From contig NZ_CP152389.1 in assembly GCF_038806765.1 (NCBI RefSeq), positions 2,356,001-2,420,000 on the forward strand: a DNA stretch of 64,000 bases. The letters are read 5' to 3'. Origin of the DNA: Mucilaginibacter sp. CSA2-8R. Lineage in GTDB: Bacteria; Bacteroidota; Bacteroidia; Sphingobacteriales; Sphingobacteriaceae. The position numbers and the translations under genes are program-made. Within the stretch, counting starts at the first letter, position 1, and every line of letters begins with the position of its first letter. The notes under the pieces were generated by a model. It ran no database searches. It had not been told where the DNA came from and saw nothing but the letters and a program-made list of their open reading frames with translations. This document shows, in pieces, positions 54,489 through 64,000 of this stretch.

Positions 54489-56747
54489 TCATTTCAATTT
54501 AAAGTCCGGATGGCCTGCCTGCCACAAGGCAAAAGTATACATATTGGCAAAATTTCGGAATGTTACGGCTTTATCTTCGGTATAGTGCCCATTGTCGTAG
54601 TTTACCTGCATCAGCACGGGCTTGTTAGATGCGGAAGCGTTTTGTAGTGCTGCAGCAAATTTGCCTGGTTGCCAAACAATCACTCTGGGATCGTTCATGC
54701 CGCGTACGTTGATGACTGCCGGATATTTAGTGGCCGTTTTTCATGCAGATAGGCATCCATTTCCAGCAGTGCTTTACACTCCAGCGGATCGTTGAAAGTG
54801 CCAAACTCGGCAATATTATCAGCGTTCGGCGTTAGTTCAAATCTTAAGGCGTTGCTAATACCTACGTTATTAATCGCGGCAGCAAATAAATCAGGCCTTT
54901 CGGTAATGGCCCGGCCAATCAAAATGCCTCCGGCGCTGGTTCCTTCGCCAATTAAGTGGCTGGCACTTGTGTAGCCATTTTTAATTAGGTATTCGCCAGA
55001 CGAAATAAAGTCTTTCCAGGTATTAGGCTTGGTGGTTTTAAAACCAGCTTTGTACCAGCTCAATCCTTTTTCGCTTCCGCCGCGCGGATGGGTTACTGCC
55101 ACTACAACGCCTTTGTTAAGCATTGCAAGATATTTATTATCAAAATGCGGCACATTCGAAAATCCATAAGCACCATATCCGGTCATGAAACAAACGGCAG
55201 CACCGTTTCTTTTTAATCCTTTTTTGTAAATGATAGAAAGTGGTATCTGCACACCATCATGTCCCGGAATTTCAATCTCCTCAACCATCAGGTCTTGCAG
55301 CCCCGGATATTTAACTTGTGTGTTAAACGGGCTATCGTATGACATTTTTTTTGTCGGCCTGATAAGTATAAGCTACCACTGGCTGCAACCACGATATCAA
55401 GAGTACGTAACAGTCGTTAGCTTTTGCATCATAGGCTCCAAAAGCGTTGGTGCCTGCCAGGGGTTGTTTAACATTAATAAGTGTTTTGGTAGGCACATGG
55501 TAGGTTTGCAGGTAGGAGCGGACCACATCATCCTTAGTAATCAGCAGGTAGTCTTTACTTGCGCTTATTTCAAATATCTTTCTTTCTTCGGGCACCACTA
55601 CATTAGCTGTTTTTACATCAGGTTGTGCCAAACTGGTTGCCAAAATACTTCCGTTAGGAGCACCTTTTATGCTATGCAGCAATAACTGGTTTCCAATAGC
55701 AACGGCCTGTACTATACTATCCTCGCGGTTTATCAGCGTGCGCCAGTTTATACGAGGTTTTAGCAAATCACTGGCAGGGGCAATAACGCAGTGTGTGCGC
55801 AGGTCAACCGTAATTAAATGGCCAATTAGGTATTGCCCGTTATTGGTAAAGCTCACGCCCGGCACCTCTGTCCGGGATATTTTTAATTTAGGATATTGAG
55901 CAGCAGATAATAAAATTCGGTCTTTATCCTGATTCGTACCCAAAGCATGATAGCGCGAAGCTGTATTCATCTGGAAGTTTGTATCGAACGGGTTATTAGA
56001 ATTAAGGCGGGTATAAATCAAGCCTTTACTATCAGGTGTCCAGGCAATTTCTTCTCTAACCGGGCCAATGCTGTCCGGTAGAAAAGAATGGCTTACCAAA
56101 TTAAATATGCGGATAAAAGAATTTTCGCCGCCGCCGCTGGCTATAGCAATGGCTACCTATTTTCCGTCATCACTCGGAACAAAGTCGGCCATGGCATATT
56201 TATTATTTTTGCTGTAGAGCAACGGATCAAAAATTAATACCTCCGGGCCGGCATCACCATCTTTACAGTATAGCTTACTTACGTTTTCATTGGGCAGCGT
56301 TTTGCGCAAAAAATAACGACCGGCCCTGCGTTTAATAAATCCATACCGGGCTGGCTGTAATTTATCATAACTGATAAAAGTATTTATTAGGCTGTCCCGG
56401 CCTGGTATCTGAGCCAGCACCTCATTAGTATAGTCATTCTGGGCCTTAAACCAATCTTTAACTGTGGGGTCGGCAAGGTTTTCGAGCCAATGGTAATTGT
56501 CCGTTATTTTTACACCGCAATAGGTTTCTGTAACCTGGCTTTTACGGGTGGCTGGTAATTTAAACTGCGCAAATATTTTTGTGCCAGCTAATTGTAATAA
56601 TAGAATGATGATAAGTGCTGAGGTGCGACGCAAATCTTTTAATTCGATATTGATAGCGAGTGATTTACAGGCAATATAATATAAATTAAGTAAGTGTCTA
56701 TAAAGTATTCTTATTATGAAATATAATATTTCATTGGCGGCCATCAT
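54489..56747 (-). pseudogene. Prolyl oligopeptidase (S9 family), broken by a stop and two frameshifts
   Basis: Read in pieces this is an S9A prolyl oligopeptidase with a signal peptide (IIILLLQLAGTKIFAQ). The N-terminal piece has 'TETYCGVKITDNYHWLENLADPTVKDWFKAQNDY'. It ends at a TAG (56157-56159) in the middle of 'DGK-stop-VAIAIASGG', after which the same frame continues. Near 55340 a run of eight A (minus strand) shifts the frame; seven would restore it. Near 54735 a missing A in GAAAAACGG shifts it back. The catalytic serine (GTSAGG, codon at 54934-54936), aspartate ('NDPRV') and histidine ('NGHYT') are all still encoded. Three lesions in 2.3 kb suggest decay. Confidence 0.75.
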
Positions 56748-56861
56748 CTATTATTACCGGCATTGCAGTAACACAAAAATATCAAGCATCCGCTGTTATC
56801 AATAAGGTTGCAGATTAAAAATACTACCAATTAATCAGTACATTAGTGAAAATCTCACCTT

Positions 56862-59285
56862 ATGCTACGCAATCTTTGGTTGGTTACTTACCGCAATCTG
56901 CTTAAAAACAAGTCTTACACTATCATTAATGTTATTGGTTTAAGCCTTGGGCTGGCTTCTTTTATTGTGATTAGTGCCTATGTGCATTATGAAAAAAGCT
57001 TTGACGGCATGTATCCGGGAAGCGATCATATTTATAGGGCCGAGAGCCGTTTTTACAGATCGGGCGAGTTAACTGATAGCTGGGCAACAGCCAGTAATGG
57101 CTATGCGAAAGCTATGTATGATAATATACCCGGTATCGAAAGCTATGCCCGTATCAGTTGGAACGATAACGAGCGGGTAGTGCGCTATCAAAACATAAAA
57201 TACCGGGAGCAACGGGTTTGCTTTGCCGATAGTAATTTCTTTTCATTTTTTTCGCTACCCTTAATTAAGGGTAATCCGTTAACTGCATTGCGCGAGGTAA
57301 ATACAGTGGCTATATCCGAAACGGAAGCTAAAAAATATTTCGGCAGTGCTAATGCGGCTATGGGTAAAATACTGCAGCTGGCTTCGCGCTTTAAAAGTTA
57401 TGATTGCCTGGTTACCGCTGTATTTGCAGATCTGCCTGCTAACTCCAGCCTGCAGTTTAACATGCTGGTATCTTGGAATACATCACCCGGGTGGATCAGG
57501 GAGTTTTGGTATCAGCACGAAAATTATACGTTTTTGAAATTAAAACCTGGCGTTACCCCGCAAAGTATTGAAGGGCAGTTTCCGGCACTGGCCGAACGTT
57601 TTAAAACTGCGGCACCGCTCAAAGAACTTAAATGGAGTATTAATTTAGTTCCGCTTAAAGAAATACACCTAAACACTGCTAAACCTTACGAGCTGGAGGT
57701 GAAAGGTAACCGTCAGGCCGTGAGTTTTTTAGGGGTAATGGCTTTTGTAATTTTGCTGATTGCCTGTATTAACTACATTAATTTAGCTACTACCAAATCG
57801 GTAGATCGAGCTAAAGAGATCGGTATCCGCAAAGTAACAGGTGCCCATACCTCACAACTGGTATTGCAGCTTTTGATTGAATCGTTTGTTATTAATTTAA
57901 TTTCGCTATTAATTGCAGTATTGTGGGTTTTGCTCATTAGCTATATGTTGCAGCGACTATCAGGTAGTACACAAACTTATCATTTACTCATTGACGGTGG
58001 TATATTGTATAAGGCGCTTTTGGGCTTTGCAGCCAGCATCATTTTATCGGCTATTTATCCGGCTGTCGTACTGTCCAGATTGCAGCCTATAAAAGTGCTT
58101 AAAGGACGGTTTGCGTTTTCTAAAAGCGGCGTTTGGTTGCGTAAAAGCATGGTGTCTTTTCAATTTGCGGCCTCATTGCTGTTGTTGGCCGGCACGTTTG
58201 CTGTTTACCGGCAATTAAATTATATGAGTAACGAAGACACCGGCGTTAATTTAAAGCAGACAGTTGTAATAAAAGCGCCTTCGAATACGGACAATTACCT
58301 TCAAAAAGTAAGCAGTTTTAAAAGCAGAGCAGAGCAGATTACTGGTGTGCAGTCGGTAAGTGTGTCGGGTGCGGTGCCGGGCAAAAGAGTTGGTATGGCA
58401 GCCGCCTGCCGCCGGTATGGTACCTCAAAGGCAACAGAACGAGCTTACGAAATGCTGCGGGTAGACTTTGACTTTACAAAGATGTACCGGTTGCAATTAA
58501 TTGCCGGGCGTACTTACAACGCAGCCAACACGGCCGACTCAACCAAAATTTTATTGAACGAAGAGGCGGTTAAACAATTCGGTTTTTCGTCTGCACAGGA
58601 TGCTGTGGGTAAAAAGATCTGGATCGAGTCGTTGGACAAAGAGCCTAATGAAATTATCGGTGTGGTTAAAGATTTTCATCAGCAATCGTTAAAAGAAGCA
58701 TACGCAGCTACGGTGCTTTTTATGGATCCAAAACTTACCTGGGTGCCGCTTAAATATCTATCTGTTCAAGCCAGCCAATCGCATATTACACCGGTTAATG
58801 CTCAACTGGCCAACTTATGGGCCGAAACTTTTCCTGATTCGTCTTTTGATTATTTTTTCCTGGATGATTTTTATGCAAGGCAGTATGAACAGGATATTCA
58901 TTTCGGACAGGTGTTTATCTTGTTTTCATCCATTACGATAATCATCGCCTGTTTAGGTTTGTTTGGCTTAACAACTTACTCAACCGTAAGGCGGCAAAAA
59001 GAAATCGGTGTGCGTAAGGTATTAGGTGCATCAGCGCAAAGCATTATCGGTTTGCTGAGCAACGAAATGTTTAAGCTTATTTTGATAGCAGGTTTAATTG
59101 CTTTACCATTGGCAGCTATCATCATCTATCAATGGCTGCAGGGTTACGCCTTTAGGGTACAAATAACGTGGTGGCAATTTGTACTGCCTATAGCAGTGTT
59201 AATGTTCATCTCGTTTTCTACAACTATATTTTTAACTTACAAAGCAGCTTTAAGTAATCCGGTAAAAACCTTGAGGGATGACTGA
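56862..59285 (+). CDS. ABC transporter permease, MacB/FtsX type
   Basis: 807-residue inner-membrane permease with two copies of the pattern: N-terminal helix ('YRNLLKNKSYTIINVIGLSLGLASFIVISAY'), periplasmic MacB-type domain, then a three-helix FtsX domain ('AFVILLIACINYINLATTKSVDRAKEIGIRKVTGA'), repeated as 'IIIACLGLFGLTTYSTVRRQKEIGVRKVLGAS'. Eight transmembrane segments in all. No ATPase gene adjoins it, so it must use one encoded elsewhere. Function could be export or lipoprotein release; not determinable. Confidence 0.92.
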   Translation: MLRNLWLVTYRNLLKNKSYTIINVIGLSLGLASFIVISAYVHYEKSFDGMYPGSDHIYRAESRFYRSGELTDSWATASNGYAKAMYDNIPGIESYARISWNDNERVVRYQNIKYREQRVCFADSNFFSFFSLPLIKGNPLTALREVNTVAISETEAKKYFGSANAAMGKILQLASRFKSYDCLVTAVFADLPANSSLQFNMLVSWNTSPGWIREFWYQHENYTFLKLKPGVTPQSIEGQFPALAERFKTAAPLKELKWSINLVPLKEIHLNTAKPYELEVKGNRQAVSFLGVMAFVILLIACINYINLATTKSVDRAKEIGIRKVTGAHTSQLVLQLLIESFVINLISLLIAVLWVLLISYMLQRLSGSTQTYHLLIDGGILYKALLGFAASIILSAIYPAVVLSRLQPIKVLKGRFAFSKSGVWLRKSMVSFQFAASLLLLAGTFAVYRQLNYMSNEDTGVNLKQTVVIKAPSNTDNYLQKVSSFKSRAEQITGVQSVSVSGAVPGKRVGMAAACRRYGTSKATERAYEMLRVDFDFTKMYRLQLIAGRTYNAANTADSTKILLNEEAVKQFGFSSAQDAVGKKIWIESLDKEPNEIIGVVKDFHQQSLKEAYAATVLFMDPKLTWVPLKYLSVQASQSHITPVNAQLANLWAETFPDSSFDYFFLDDFYARQYEQDIHFGQVFILFSSITIIIACLGLFGLTTYSTVRRQKEIGVRKVLGASAQSIIGLLSNEMFKLILIAGLIALPLAAIIIYQWLQGYAFRVQITWWQFVLPIAVLMFISFSTTIFLTYKAALSNPVKTLRDD

Positions 59286-59380
59286 AATTGATTACAGTAA
59301 AGCAGCTACTTTTTGATAACGGTGTTGCCGCTCAATAAATACTATATTTAGGCACTTAAGTTATTCAATATTTAAATATC

Positions 59381-59818
59381 ATGACTACTACTGTTAGCCC
59401 CAACCCTTGCATTTATTGTGCTAAAGATGAACGCCTTACCAATTTAACCATCGAAATTACCGAACTGCAAGCCAGTATACTTTATTTGTTTAAAGAACAA
59501 ACTTATCGTGGCCGTTGCGTGCTGGCTTATAAAAAGGAGCACAAAAACGAAATATTTGAACTGTCAAAAGAGGAGCGCGAATTATTTATGGATGATTTAA
59601 GCCGGGCTGCTAAAGCCATTAATGCTGCATTTGGACCCGATAAAATCAACTATGGCGCTTATGGCGACAAGATGCCGCACATCCATTTCCATTTGGTTCC
59701 CAAATATGAAAATGCACCGCAATGGGGCAGCACATTTGTAATGTTCCCGGAACCAACCGTACACTTGCAAGAAAGTGAATACGCTGAGATGATTGAAAAA
59801 ATCAAAAGTCATTTGTAA
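59381..59818 (+). CDS. HIT family nucleotide hydrolase/transferase
   Basis: 145-residue histidine-triad protein, acting on nucleotidyl-phosphoramidate or dinucleotide-type substrates. HIT motif HIHFHLVP with His100, His102 and His104. A pair CxxC ('CIYC', Cys10-Cys13) near the N-terminus resembles the zinc site of some HIT proteins. Followed by a long inverted repeat that probably ends transcription. Confidence 0.9.
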   Translation: MTTTVSPNPCIYCAKDERLTNLTIEITELQASILYLFKEQTYRGRCVLAYKKEHKNEIFELSKEERELFMDDLSRAAKAINAAFGPDKINYGAYGDKMPHIHFHLVPKYENAPQWGSTFVMFPEPTVHLQESEYAEMIEKIKSHL

Positions 59819-59825
59819 AGCAAAT

Positions 59826-59874
59826 TGATTCTTATCAAAATCCTCCGCAAACAGGAGGATTTTGATAAGAATCA
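59826..59874. terminator. Perfect 21-pair inverted repeat after the HIT gene
   Basis: TGATTCTTATCAAAATCCTCC (59826-59846) is the exact reverse complement of 59854-59874, with a 7-base loop. There is no T-run after the stem on the plus strand, but the arms are AT-rich at their base. Terminator or other structural element. Confidence 0.6.
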
Positions 59875-60323
59875 TATAAAGCTTGTTGAAGAATCTGCCC
59901 TTATCTTAATCAACTTTGCCCGAATGGCGAGCGGCACAAATTAATCGCTTTTGGTGGCACATGCTTTTAGTTTTTGCTTAAGCTTATTCCAAAGCGTGGA
60001 ACGTAGCAAAAGTTGAATAGCCTGTGGTGTAGTCCGACTTTAAGAATAAAAGTTTTTTGTAATAAAGTACTATATGCATGGTACCTGGCATCGTGCACCT
60101 ACTGCTTGCCTTTGGAAGTAAACATGATATAGCTACGCTAAATTTATGCTTTGTTTATTGCAAAGCAAAAGAAATGACCGCAATGCCAATGAGTCGACTG
60201 CAAAAGTCAATCATCACACGCTTTGGTCTAAATAGCGGAAATATTAATTAGCATTGTGGGACGCTAATGTGTATTAGCATGACGGCTGTGTAAGGTTTAC
60301 TCACGCACCTTAATTAGAAATAC
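59875..60323. other. Intergenic region without recognisable gene
   Basis: About 450 bases between the HIT gene and the convergent sensor kinase. I see no open frame with coding character, no RNA gene and no strong hairpin beyond the one at its left edge. Confidence 0.6.
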
Positions 60324-61667
60324 TCAATTAAATTGCAACGTAAACACTGTACCCACACCTTCGGTAGATTGCACCTGGATATTTCCTTTATGCATCAGCA
60401 TAATCTGTTTGCACAAGCTTAAACCAATGCCGCTGCCGGTTTTGCGGGTGCTGAAAAAGGGGATGAAGATTTTCTCCATCAGCTCGGCAGACATGCCCAG
60501 GCCGTTATCGGTTACTTTGAGCAGGGTTTTGTTTTGCTGCACCTCGGCTGACAGGGTAATGATCGGTTCGGGCCGGTCTTTAACGGCTTCAATGGCGTTC
60601 ACTAACAGGTTAATCAATACTTGTTCCAGCAGGTTGATGTCTACATCAATGCTCAGGCTCAGGTCGCGTAGGATGATGTCAAGTTCGATATTTTTCTTTT
60701 CGAGGGTGGGCAGCATAAGGGTATTAAGGTTTTCGAACAAATCGTATACTGATACCTTTTGCAGCTCCAGCTTGGTAATTTTGTTTAAGCTGCGGTAACT
60801 TTCGGTGAACTTAAGCAAACCTTCGCTGCGGCGTTTTATGGTGTCAATGCCCAGCTCCAGGTCTTCCAAATCGGGCCCTACAGCACTGTTGGCAATGTCA
60901 GGGCGTTTCAGCCGGTTTTTCAGTGTATCAGCCAGGGAGGAGATGGGCGCTACCGAGTTCATAATCTCGTGGGTCATCACGTTGAGCAGTTTTGACCATG
61001 CGTTTGATTCCGACTCGTCCATGGCATCGCTCACGTTTTGGAACGCCACCAGTTTGTATACTTTGTCTTCGCTCTTTAGTAAGCTGGCCATGAGCAGCAA
61101 TTTAACCTGCTGCTGCTCTTTGACTAACGTAACCACCCGGCTACCGCCTGATTTAACCTGGATAATTTCGTTGTATATATCTGCGTTTCGTTTTTCAAGC
61201 GCCTGGATGTTTTTGAGATAGGGGATGTTCAGCAGATTTTTAAACGATTCGTTTACCCAGCCAATATCGCCGGTGGCCGGCTCATACGACAGGATACCCG
61301 TGCCTACCAGTTCGAGTATTTTTTGCAGGTAGTGGTACTGCGTTTCGCGTTCGCGGTTGATGGTCTTAAAAGTAGTATTAATCTCGTTGAAACCCTTGCG
61401 CAACACCTGCACATTAGTAGGCGCGCTCTGCACAGCATAATGGCGCGAAAAATCGCGGTACTGGGCGGCCTCAGCAAACTCCTGCACCTCCTGCTGTATT
61501 TTACCGTACTGCTGCATAATACTCACTACCACGTATATAACAAACGGCGCCAGTGCGGCAGCGTAAATATAATGCTGTGTGGTTATGGCAAAGGCAGCTC
61601 CACACAGCAGCGCAAATAGTATAAAAATTCGCAGCAGCAATTGCCACTCGTAACGCTTAAATATCAT
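60324..61667 (-). CDS. Sensor histidine kinase, NtrY/NtrB-like
   Basis: 447-residue membrane histidine kinase. Two N-terminal transmembrane helices (residues about 10-30 and 32-48) with hardly any periplasmic loop, a PAS-like domain near 110-205, then a phosphotransfer segment 'MTHEIMNSVAPISSLADTL' with His233. The ATPase domain has 'NLLVNAIEAVKDRP', 'TDNGLGMS' and 'TGSGIGLSLCKQI'. Its start overlaps the end of the regulator gene by 11 bases, and together they are a two-component pair. Signal unknown; a role in nitrogen regulation is not implied. Confidence 0.92.
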   Translation of the reverse strand: MIFKRYEWQLLLRIFILFALLCGAAFAITTQHYIYAAALAPFVIYVVVSIMQQYGKIQQEVQEFAEAAQYRDFSRHYAVQSAPTNVQVLRKGFNEINTTFKTINRERETQYHYLQKILELVGTGILSYEPATGDIGWVNESFKNLLNIPYLKNIQALEKRNADIYNEIIQVKSGGSRVVTLVKEQQQVKLLLMASLLKSEDKVYKLVAFQNVSDAMDESESNAWSKLLNVMTHEIMNSVAPISSLADTLKNRLKRPDIANSAVGPDLEDLELGIDTIKRRSEGLLKFTESYRSLNKITKLELQKVSVYDLFENLNTLMLPTLEKKNIELDIILRDLSLSIDVDINLLEQVLINLLVNAIEAVKDRPEPIITLSAEVQQNKTLLKVTDNGLGMSAELMEKIFIPFFSTRKTGSGIGLSLCKQIMLMHKGNIQVQSTEGVGTVFTLQFN

Positions 61668-63015
61668 ACTTGTTCAGTCGGCGGTAAAGTGCGGTACGGG
61701 TTAGGCCAAGTTCTTTGGCGGCGCGTGTAATGTTGCCGCTGTGTTTATCAATCACCCTTAAAATGGCATTTTTTTCCATTTCGCTCAAAGGTACGTTGTC
61801 GGCATCTTCGGCGTTTTGCGGCTTGGCGGTTTCGAGTGATGAAAAAATCAGGTCGTCGGGTTGCAGGGTAGCATCCTCGGCCATAATTACGGCGCGCTCA
61901 ATGGTGTACTGCAACTCGCGTATGTTGCCGGGGTAGCCGTATTGCTGCAACTTTTGCAGTGCTGCCGCGCTAAACTCAACATTAGGTTTTAAATATTTAG
62001 TAGCATACACCTTGGCAAAATGGCGGGCCAGTAAGGGCACGTCGGTATGGCGGCGGCGCAGGGGCGGCATGGTAATTTCTACCGTGTTAATGCGGTAAAT
62101 TAAATCTTTCCTAAACTTGTTTTCGTTAGCCAATTCCTGCAGGGGCACGTTGGTAGCACAAATGAGTCTGATGTTGATGTCGACCGCCTTATTGGTGCCC
62201 AGGCGGGTAACCTGGCGGTTTTGCAGTACGGTTAATAACTTGGCCTGTTGCAACAAACTGATGTTGCCAATCTCGTCTAAAAATAAGGTGCCGCCTTCGG
62301 CTTCTTCAAAGCGGCCCATGCGGTCTTCGCGGGCATCGGTAAATGCGCCTTTTTTATGGCCAAACAGTTCGCTCTCAAACAAAGTATCGGTAAGTGCGCC
62401 CACGTCAACCTTTACAAAAGGCTTGTTGGCCCGCAAAGAGCGTTCGTGAATGGCTTTGGCCATTAAGTCTTTACCGGTACCGTTTTCGCCTAAAATTAAA
62501 ATATTGGCATCGGTAGGGGCAATCTTGTTTACCTTATAAAATATATCCTGCATCACGTCCGATTCGCCCAAAATAGACGTGCTCCCCGCAGACCCCTTAA
62601 CCGCCACTTTGGGGCGTTTGGGGCCTTCCTGCTTATCGAGCAAATCGCGGATGGTTTCAATCAGTTTTTCGTTGTGCCAGGGTTTCACCACAAAATCATT
62701 GGCACCTTCTTTTAACGAGCGTACGGCCAGGTCAATATCGCCGTAGGCTGTAATCATTATTACACAAACGTTGGGCCTCCAATCTTTAACCTTGCGCAGC
62801 CAGTAAATACCCTCGTTGCCGGTGTTCATGGCGCTGTTAAAGTTCATATCCAGCAATACCAGGTCAACCTGGTTGCGGGTAAGCAGCGAGTTGATGTTTT
62901 CCGGATTTTTTTCGGTAATAATTTCGTGCACTTCCGTTTTAAGCAAAAGCTTTACGGCGGTAAGCACATCGGTATCATCATCAACAACCAGTATGGTAGC
63001 TTTTTTTAATATCAT
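61657..63015 (-). CDS. Sigma-54-dependent response regulator, NtrC-like
   Basis: 452-residue activator with three domains: receiver (Asp56 in 'VLLDMNFN', Lys111 in 'VKPW'), AAA+ sigma-54 interaction domain (Walker A GENGTGKD near residue 177-183, 'GGTLFLDEIG' Walker B, arginine finger region 'DLIYRINTVEI'), and a Fis-type HTH ('NITRAAKELGLTRTALYRRL'). The sigma-54-contact loop reads GAFTDA at 223-228 in place of GAFTGA, a variant I recall from other Bacteroidota. First gene of a two-gene operon with the kinase, divergent to the HlyD-like gene. Confidence 0.93.
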   Translation of the reverse strand: MILKKATILVVDDDTDVLTAVKLLLKTEVHEIITEKNPENINSLLTRNQVDLVLLDMNFNSAMNTGNEGIYWLRKVKDWRPNVCVIMITAYGDIDLAVRSLKEGANDFVVKPWHNEKLIETIRDLLDKQEGPKRPKVAVKGSAGSTSILGESDVMQDIFYKVNKIAPTDANILILGENGTGKDLMAKAIHERSLRANKPFVKVDVGALTDTLFESELFGHKKGAFTDAREDRMGRFEEAEGGTLFLDEIGNISLLQQAKLLTVLQNRQVTRLGTNKAVDINIRLICATNVPLQELANENKFRKDLIYRINTVEITMPPLRRRHTDVPLLARHFAKVYATKYLKPNVEFSAAALQKLQQYGYPGNIRELQYTIERAVIMAEDATLQPDDLIFSSLETAKPQNAEDADNVPLSEMEKNAILRVIDKHSGNITRAAKELGLTRTALYRRLNKYDI

Positions 63016-63321
63016 GGAGTATTTTGTGTAAGAAATTAAGTTAACCTCAAGCTATAGTATAATATAGCCGCTTATAAAGGTAAGCATATAAATTTGCTGC
63101 CCTAACATGCCTTAAAGGGCAATTGCGCATCCAAAAATATAACTATTTGTATATCAACGGCCTGTTTGCAAAGTACATTTTTTACATTGTATCGTTACCG
63201 CACACTGTTTGTAACACAAGCGTACGCGCAAGTTACCCGGCGTTGTAAATTGCGTTGATTTACAGTATTTTACACAATGGCACAAGGTTTATATAAGCTA
63301 ATGCAAACAATCTTATTTTAA
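63016..63321. other. Divergent control region between regulator and HlyD-like gene
   Basis: 306 bases between divergent genes. On the minus strand 63132-63139 reads TATTTTTG, a TAnnTTTG match for the regulator. On the plus strand TGGCAC at 63278 resembles the -24 part of a sigma-54 promoter, but the expected GC at -12 is absent (TTAT). Direct control by the NtrC-like protein is therefore only a suggestion. Confidence 0.4.
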
Positions 63322-64000
63322 GTGGACAGAGTAATTGAGAAAAAAAAGTGGAATAGTAAGCGTTTGCTTACCATTGGCGGTATTGCTGCTGTGGTATTGC
63401 TGGTAGCCGGTAGTATTGTGTTTACCTCGGGCAAAAGCAAATTAAACGTTGATACCGAGCGTATTACTATCAGCAATGTAACCAAAGGTTCATTTCAGGA
63501 AATTATTCCGCTGAACGGGATTGTGCTGCCTATTACCACCATATACCTTGACGCTGTAGAAGGCGGACGAGTTGAAAAGCTGTTTGTGGAGGATGGCGCC
63601 ACCATGAAAAAAGGGCAACCTATTTTAAAGCTGGCCAATACCGACCTGGAGCTGAACTTGGCTAACGAAGAAACGGCCGTATTTAACGTGCTTACGCAGA
63701 TGCAGATTTCGCACGATAATGCCCGCCAGAATACTATCAGCAAGTTAAACCAGATGGCCGAGGTAGAAAGCAGCCTGAAAGAAGCTGAGCGCGTTTATAA
63801 GCTCAACAAAAAATTGTACGACCAAAAAGCGATCGGTTTACAGGAGTTTCAAAAATCTGAAAACGACTATAATTATGCCTTGCGCCGCAAACGCTTAACT
63901 ACCCAAATTTTAAACCAGGACTCGACTGCCATGAACCAGCAGACTTCACAGTCTAAAGAATCATACGCGCACATGAAATCGACCTTGGAGCTGATGCGAA
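63322..64000 (+). CDS. HlyD-type periplasmic adaptor, 3' end outside the window
   Basis: Membrane-fusion protein of an efflux or secretion system (RND or MacAB type), at least 226 residues, cut by the window end. The GTG at 63322 starts it; the in-frame ATG upstream at 63301 meets a stop. One transmembrane helix near residues 17-33 (LLTIGGIAAVVLLVAGSIV), then a lipoyl-like hairpin ('GGRVEKLFVEDGATMKKGQPILKL'), then a long coiled coil with 'LYDQKAIGLQEFQKSENDYNYALRRK'. This gene is absent as a complete frame because it runs off the end. The pairing with an NtrC-like regulator suggests control of efflux. Confidence 0.85.
   Translation, partial: MDRVIEKKKWNSKRLLTIGGIAAVVLLVAGSIVFTSGKSKLNVDTERITISNVTKGSFQEIIPLNGIVLPITTIYLDAVEGGRVEKLFVEDGATMKKGQPILKLANTDLELNLANEETAVFNVLTQMQISHDNARQNTISKLNQMAEVESSLKEAERVYKLNKKLYDQKAIGLQEFQKSENDYNYALRRKRLTTQILNQDSTAMNQQTSQSKESYAHMKSTLELMR

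Noticed and set aside
63278-63293. Sigma-54 promoter (TGGCAC...) upstream of the HlyD-like gene
   Set aside because: The -12 element should contain GC, but the sequence at that spacing is TTAT, so I list it only as a weak resemblance.
1-64000. CRISPR arrays, tRNA or rRNA genes, insertion sequences
   Set aside because: I looked at all intergenic stretches and saw no direct-repeat array, cloverleaf, rRNA segment or transposase.

Overview
The window reads as a chromosome segment from a Bacteroidota bacterium, most likely Sphingobacteriaceae (Mucilaginibacter or Pedobacter-like). The reasons are a Bacteroidota-type outer-membrane porin, a TonB-linked outer-membrane receptor with a carboxypeptidase-regulatory-like N-terminus, a DUF5606 protein, a membrane MutS-like ATPase, long multi-PAS histidine kinases and several TAnnTTTG promoter boxes. 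I see no tRNA, rRNA, CRISPR array, insertion sequence or phage gene.

Region by region. 1-1.2 kb: end of xseA and xseB (exonuclease VII). 1.4-12.7 kb: a compact three-gene biosynthetic operon, the most interesting content. It encodes an A-T-KS-AT-T-aminotransferase NRPS/PKS hybrid, a C-A-T-TE NRPS and a Sfp-type phosphopantetheinyl transferase. 13-18.3 kb: a DUF4184 membrane protein, lpxK, purine nucleoside phosphorylase and a porin. 18.4-26 kb: a hydrolase, a protein of the type often labelled asparagine synthetase B, cyclophilin, DUF5606, a CDF metal exporter, rlmH and a MutS-like ATPase. 26-33.6 kb: outer-membrane receptor, leuS, a tiny zinc-ribbon protein and a dicarboxylate symporter. 33.7-44.3 kb: three paralogous PAS histidine kinases, a lone receiver protein, an acyltransferase, an esterase and a decayed ModE-like remnant. 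44.5-48 kb: small enzymes (VOC, P-loop kinase-like, DUF429, histidine phosphatase). 48-50.2 kb: a decayed stretch, then type II NADH dehydrogenase. 50.3-52.9 kb: an arsenic operon (arsR, DUF6428, arsC, ACR3) with two near-identical palindromic operators. 53-56.8 kb: an HD phosphohydrolase followed by two genes broken by homopolymer indels and a stop codon (a membrane-anchored unknown and a prolyl oligopeptidase). 56.8-64 kb: an FtsX-type permease, a HIT protein, an NtrY/NtrC-like two-component pair and a divergent HlyD-type adaptor cut by the window end.

How the genes work together. The NRPS/PKS operon appears self-sufficient: it supplies its own carrier-protein activation and chain release. 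From the domain order I predict that an amino acid is loaded, extended once with malonate, transaminated at the beta-keto position, joined to a second amino acid (binding-pocket residues look glycine-like) and released, giving a small diamino-acid dipeptide or its cyclic form. No exporter or dedicated regulator lies in the operon. The arsenic genes form a classical derepression operon. The NtrC-like regulator probably controls the neighbouring efflux-type genes.
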